Assembly (NCBI GenBank): GCA_900554685.1
Contig: USIG01000068.1
Coordinates: 1-8,870, forward strand
DNA length: 8,870 nt
Origin: an uncultured Cryptobacterium sp.
Lineage (GTDB): Bacteria > Actinomycetota > Coriobacteriia > Coriobacteriales > Eggerthellaceae
Direction: 5' to 3'
Of the stretch, positions 6,414-8,870 are shown one piece after another. Made by a program: the position numbers and the translations under genes. A model generated the notes under the pieces. It was not told the origin of the DNA. It made no database searches and saw only the letters and a list, made by a program, of their open reading frames with translations. Each line of letters opens with the position of its first letter. The first letter of the stretch is position 1.

Positions 6414-6508
6414 ACGCCTAGGTAAATTTGTGTATGGATGCCCTCATTTGCCTTTCCTAGTGTTCTGAGCACCGTTCGATGCTGAAGTCTTTGGTTTGGC
6501 GACAAGTT

Positions 6509-6539
6509 TTGAAGGCGATCGAAACCCGCGTGGTATCAT
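6509..6539 (+). promoter_or_regulatory. candidate eno promoter
   Basis: An extended -10, TG-G-TATCAT (TG at 6531-6532, hexamer 6534-6539), 39 bases before the start, with TTGAAG (6509-6514) as -35 at a long 19-base spacing. The extended TG could compensate for the spacing. The rest of 6414-6508 shows nothing I can name. Confidence 0.5.
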
Positions 6540-6578
6540 TGATGCGTTTGGTAAAACACTCTCCAAGGAGGAAATTCA

Positions 6579-7871
6579 ATGGCTACCATCATCGATGTGT
6601 TTGGTCGCGAAATTCTGGACTCCCGTGGCAATCCTACCGTTGAAGTTGAGGTAATTCTCGACGATGGTTCTATGGGTCGTGCTGCGGTTCCTTCCGGTGC
6701 ATCTACGGGTGCTTTTGAGGCGGTAGAGCTGCGCGATGGTGACACCGAGCGTTACCTGGGTAAGGGTACCCTTAAGGCAGTTCATCATGTTAATGAAGAA
6801 ATTGCAGATGCCATTATCGGCATGGAGGCAGAAGATCAGCGCGAAATCGACGCAGAAATGATTGCGCTTGATGGCACAGAAAACAAAGGCAAGTTTGGCG
6901 CAAATGCCATTTTGGGTGCATCTTTGGCGGTAGCTAAAGCAGCAGCTGAATCTGCAGAACTTCCTCTGTATAAATATGTTGGTGGCGTAAATGCAAACAT
7001 GCTGCCAACTCCTATGATGAATATTTTGAATGGCGGCGAACACGCAGACAACAATGTGGACTTCCAGGAGTTCATGATCATGCCTGTTGGTGCGAAGTCC
7101 TTTGCTGAAGCACTTCGCTGGTGTGTCGAAATCTATCACACGCTAAAGAAAGTTCTTCATGAAGCTGGTCTGGGCGGCGGCGTAGGCGACGAAGGTGGTT
7201 TCGCTCCTAATTTCACCACCAACGAAGAACCTTTGAAGTACATTGTTGAAGCTTGCGAAAAGGCTGGTTACAAGCCAGGTGAGGACATTATGTTCGCAAT
7301 GGATCCTGCTTCAACGGAATTCTATGATGCAGAGCGCGGTGTATATGTACTTGCTGGTGAAGATCGTGAATTGACCAGCGAAGAAATGGTTGAATATTGG
7401 GCAGCGCTTGTTGAAAAGTACCCCATTATCTCTATTGAAGACGGCATGGCTGAAGAAGACTGGGATGGTTGGAAGGCTCTCACCGATCGTATTGGTGATA
7501 AGGTCCAGTTGGTTGGCGATGACCTGTTTGTAACTAATCCTCAGCGTTTGGCAAAAGGTATCGAACTTGGTTGCGCTAACGCTATTTTGGTAAAGGTAAA
7601 TCAAATTGGCTCTCTGACCGAGGCATTAGAGGCTGTTCAGATGGCAAAGCAGGCCGGCTATGCATGCATTATGTCTCACCGTTCTGGCGAAACTGAAGAT
7701 GTTACTATTGCCGATTTGGCTGTCGCAACAAATGCTGGTCAGATTAAGACAGGCGCTCCTTGTCGCTCCGATCGTGTAGCGAAGTATAATCAGCTGCTTC
7801 GCATCGAAGAAGAGCTGGGTGACGCTGGTCAGTATGCAGGCATGAAGGCTTTTTATAACATCTCTCGTTAA
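6579..7871 (+). CDS. eno: enolase (phosphopyruvate hydratase)
   Basis: Converts 2-phosphoglycerate to phosphoenolpyruvate in glycolysis; a cytosolic Mg2+-dependent enzyme. 430 residues, the normal bacterial length. In order: N-terminal F-G-R-E-I-L-D-S-R-G-N-P (8-19), mobile loop S-G-A-S-T-G-A (39-45), G-G-E-H-A-D-N-N (152-159) with His155, DFQEF with Glu164, G-D-E-G-G-F-A-P (203-210) with catalytic Glu205. The metal ligands are Asp242, Glu287 and Asp314, the catalytic base is Lys339, and the signature S-H-R-S-G-E-T-E-D is at 366-374. All catalytic residues are intact. AAGGAGG at 6565-6571 lies 7 bases before ATG, a strong ribosome binding site that fits high expression. Three consecutive stops (TAA TAA TGA, 7869-7877) end it, followed by a strong terminator; it is monocistronic. 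Confidence 0.99.
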   Translation: MATIIDVFGREILDSRGNPTVEVEVILDDGSMGRAAVPSGASTGAFEAVELRDGDTERYLGKGTLKAVHHVNEEIADAIIGMEAEDQREIDAEMIALDGTENKGKFGANAILGASLAVAKAAAESAELPLYKYVGGVNANMLPTPMMNILNGGEHADNNVDFQEFMIMPVGAKSFAEALRWCVEIYHTLKKVLHEAGLGGGVGDEGGFAPNFTTNEEPLKYIVEACEKAGYKPGEDIMFAMDPASTEFYDAERGVYVLAGEDRELTSEEMVEYWAALVEKYPIISIEDGMAEEDWDGWKALTDRIGDKVQLVGDDLFVTNPQRLAKGIELGCANAILVKVNQIGSLTEALEAVQMAKQAGYACIMSHRSGETEDVTIADLAVATNAGQIKTGAPCRSDRVAKYNQLLRIEEELGDAGQYAGMKAFYNISR

Positions 7872-7936
7872 TAATGAGCCCTATGCTGCTTGCTCTTTGT
7901 AAGTTAGCTCCTTGTAAGGGAGTAGGTAAGTAAATG

Positions 7937-7970
7937 AAGATCGTCTCGAATATTCGGGGCGATCTTTTTT
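7937..7970 (+). terminator. Rho-independent terminator after eno
   Basis: AAGATCGTCTCGAA (7937-7950) pairs with TTCGGGGCGATCTT (7953-7966), 14 positions with two G-U wobbles, running into six T residues (7965-7970). A small stem CTCCTT-GTA-AGGGAG (7908-7922) precedes it. Confidence 0.93.
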
Positions 7971-7980
7971 AATGGCTTTA

Positions 7981-8164
7981 GTCTTGTATGCCAGCCCTTT
8001 TGTAGAGATATTTGTGTCTCGCGCGTCAATCCTTTTGCGGCGACACTTGCATCCTGTGTGTCGGCCTTTTGCGGCGATACTTGCGTCTTGCGTGCTTGTC
8101 CCTTTGTAGCGATTGCGTCTTGCACATTGACTTTTGCAAGGGTACTTGCGTTTCTGTGTTCTAT
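7981..8164. repeat. degenerate ~35-bp tandem repeat, about 5 copies
   Basis: Units begin with CCTTTTG or a variant at 7996, 8031, 8065, 8101 and 8131 (spacings 35, 34, 36, 30). The best pair, 8031 and 8065, match at 19 of the first 20 bases (CCTTTTGCGGCGAYACTTGC). Each continues with a GTCTTGYGTG-like end; 7981-7994 looks like the tail of a still earlier unit. Unit lengths are not multiples of three, so the open frames crossing the array on both strands are not evidence of coding. No supported gene lies in 7971-8206. Confidence 0.75.
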
Positions 8165-8174
8165 CAGGTATTAT
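8146..8174 (+). promoter_or_regulatory. promoter for the 8207 gene
   Basis: TTGCGT (8146-8151), exactly 17 bases, TATTAT (8169-8174), followed by an AT-rich stretch. The -35 lies in the last degenerate copy of the upstream tandem repeat. Transcription would start near 8181, giving a leader of about 26 bases. Confidence 0.6.
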
Positions 8175-8191
8175 ATTTAAAATTTCGTTTG

Positions 8192-8208
8192 ATAGGAGGT
8201 GCTCCTAT
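8192..8208 (+). promoter_or_regulatory. hairpin enclosing the Shine-Dalgarno and start codon
   Basis: ATAGGAG (8192-8198), loop GTG, CTCCTAT (8202-8208): a perfect 7-bp stem. It pairs most of the Shine-Dalgarno AGGAGG (8194-8199) with the bases just before the start and with the A and U of ATG 8207. Such a fold would hide the ribosome binding site when closed. Confidence 0.6.
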
Positions 8209-8674
8209 GGCTGTTTCTCCTAAAAAGAAGCACACTACAACACCTTTTTTGCTGGTGGCAATTTTCGCCCCTATCCTTACAAGCCTGATTATCCCTTTGT
8301 ATGATAGCTACGTTGCTGAATCACTTAGTCGCTTTCATACGCCGTTTTTAGATATTGCCATTGAAAATCAGATTCTTGGTGTGTTGCTTAGTTTAATTTT
8401 TATGAGTTCTCCTGCGCTTATATTTGCACTCGTTTTATCTGCATCGATGGTTGTAGTGTTGAAAGCACCGAAGCAAAAGCGGGTAATTGTCGCACTTGTT
8501 GCTGTGATAATAAGTATCGTGTTTCTTGTGTACTCTACCGCAATTATCGTAGACCCCAGTCTCCAAAGAATTGGTGGGTTTGTGTATCTCTACGGTTCGG
8601 ATTTTCCGCTAATTGCCTGCTTTGTGTATGTTGGGCTATTTGTATATGCGCTTTTGAGTCGTAAAGAACACTAG
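8207..8674 (+). CDS. small multi-pass membrane protein, function unknown
   Basis: 155 residues, no family recognised. A basic N-terminus with K-K-K (6-8) is followed by hydrophobic segments near 13-30, 55-85 (long, possibly two short passes), 92-113 and 132-150, and a charged tail S-R-K-E-H. The loop at 31-54 (D-S-Y-V-A-E-S-L and following) is probably extracellular by the positive-inside rule. There are no cysteine motifs or recognisable catalytic residues. The start is ATG 8207, 7 bases after AGGAGG (8194-8199). The frame stays open upstream to 8012, but that part is Cys-rich translation of the tandem repeat and is not accepted. It is monocistronic with its own promoter; four 20-bp repeats follow the stop. 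Confidence 0.8.
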   Translation: MAVSPKKKHTTTPFLLVAIFAPILTSLIIPLYDSYVAESLSRFHTPFLDIAIENQILGVLLSLIFMSSPALIFALVLSASMVVVLKAPKQKRVIVALVAVIISIVFLVYSTAIIVDPSLQRIGGFVYLYGSDFPLIACFVYVGLFVYALLSRKEH

Positions 8675-8702
8675 GGTGCTGCAAACAGCAAGGAAACAAC
8701 AA

Positions 8703-8782
8703 GGATCAAGTATCGCAATTTAGGATCAAGTGCTGCGATTTAGGATCAAGACTTGTGATCATGGATCAAGTACTGTGATTTG
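8703..8782. repeat. four 20-bp tandem direct repeats
   Basis: Exact 20-base register at 8703, 8723, 8743 and 8763. Every copy begins GGATCAAG, and 11 of 20 positions are invariant across all four. Copies 2 and 4 agree at 17 of 20 (consensus GGATCAAGTRCTGYGATTTR). They start 28 bases after the stop of the preceding gene. This is the best-preserved array in the window and is iteron-like in form, though no origin features accompany it. Confidence 0.9.
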
Positions 8783-8870
8783 TGCGACGCTTACCAAGGA
8801 CAGAAGTGCGGGCCCTTTTTAATATGAGCAGGACTTTGTCAAGAGGCAATAGTTGGCCTGACCCTCATAA

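Noticed and set aside
6576..7139. A long minus-strand frame (187 codons) opposite eno.
   Set aside because: It is the antisense shadow of a fully conserved enolase; no ribosome binding site and no plausible protein.
7904..8125. A minus-strand 73-codon frame with internally repeated peptide.
   Set aside because: The repetition comes from the DNA tandem array, whose unit lengths are not constant multiples of three; no start signals.
8012..8206. An upstream, in-frame extension of the last membrane protein.
   Set aside because: It is Cys-rich translation of the 35-bp array; the strong AGGAGG before ATG 8207 and the promoter at 8146-8174 set the start.
8703..8782. CRISPR array.
   Set aside because: The 20-bp units are directly adjacent and degenerate with no unique spacers of equal length, and no cas gene is present.
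8783..8870. GGGCCCTTTTT near 8809-8820 as a terminator, and the tail as the start of a new gene.
   Set aside because: I could not find a partner for the GC-rich part that makes a proper stem before the T run, and no open frame or start signal is visible in the last 88 bases.

Overview
The window reads as chromosomal DNA from a low-to-mid GC actinobacterium. A host-associated, anaerobic member of the Coriobacteriia (Atopobium/Olsenella-like) is my best guess. The reasons are a ribosomal protein L17 with an Ala/Glu/Lys-rich C-terminal tail, as is common in actinobacteria; a class III (oxygen-sensitive, glycyl radical) ribonucleotide reductase with its activase; and an ECF transporter T subunit. 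The placement is inference from gene content and style, not from a search.

Layout, all genes on the + strand: the 3' end of rplQ (1-224) and its strong terminator (262-300); a small two-helix membrane protein with a C-terminal zinc ribbon (446-886); a 410-bp gap holding degenerate 38-bp tandem repeats, two NrdR boxes 32 bp apart and a two-hairpin leader; nrdD (1297-3519); a 679-bp gap holding a terminator and a 189-bp element with 34-bp inverted ends; nrdG (4199-4768); a 222-bp gap; ecfT (4991-5824); a small unrecognised soluble protein (5910-6302); a gap with 32-bp degenerate repeats; enolase, eno (6579-7871), with a strong terminator; a gap with about five 35-bp degenerate repeats; a 155-aa multi-pass membrane protein (8207-8674) whose ribosome binding site lies in a hairpin; and four 20-bp direct repeats (8703-8782) in the tail.

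Functionally, NrdD and NrdG form one system: NrdG (radical SAM) installs the glycyl radical on NrdD, which makes deoxynucleotides for DNA synthesis without oxygen. They are usually adjacent, but here a terminator and an inverted-repeat element separate them. Enolase is core glycolysis. EcfT is the membrane core of a vitamin/metal uptake transporter; its ATPase and substrate-binding partners are not in the window. The other three proteins have no recognised function.

The most unusual theme is non-coding. Nearly every intergenic gap carries its own short-period degenerate tandem repeat (38, 15, 32, 35 and 20 bp), unrelated in sequence from gap to gap. The second is the 189-bp inverted-repeat element between nrdD and nrdG. 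I saw no convincing new defence or enzymatic system.
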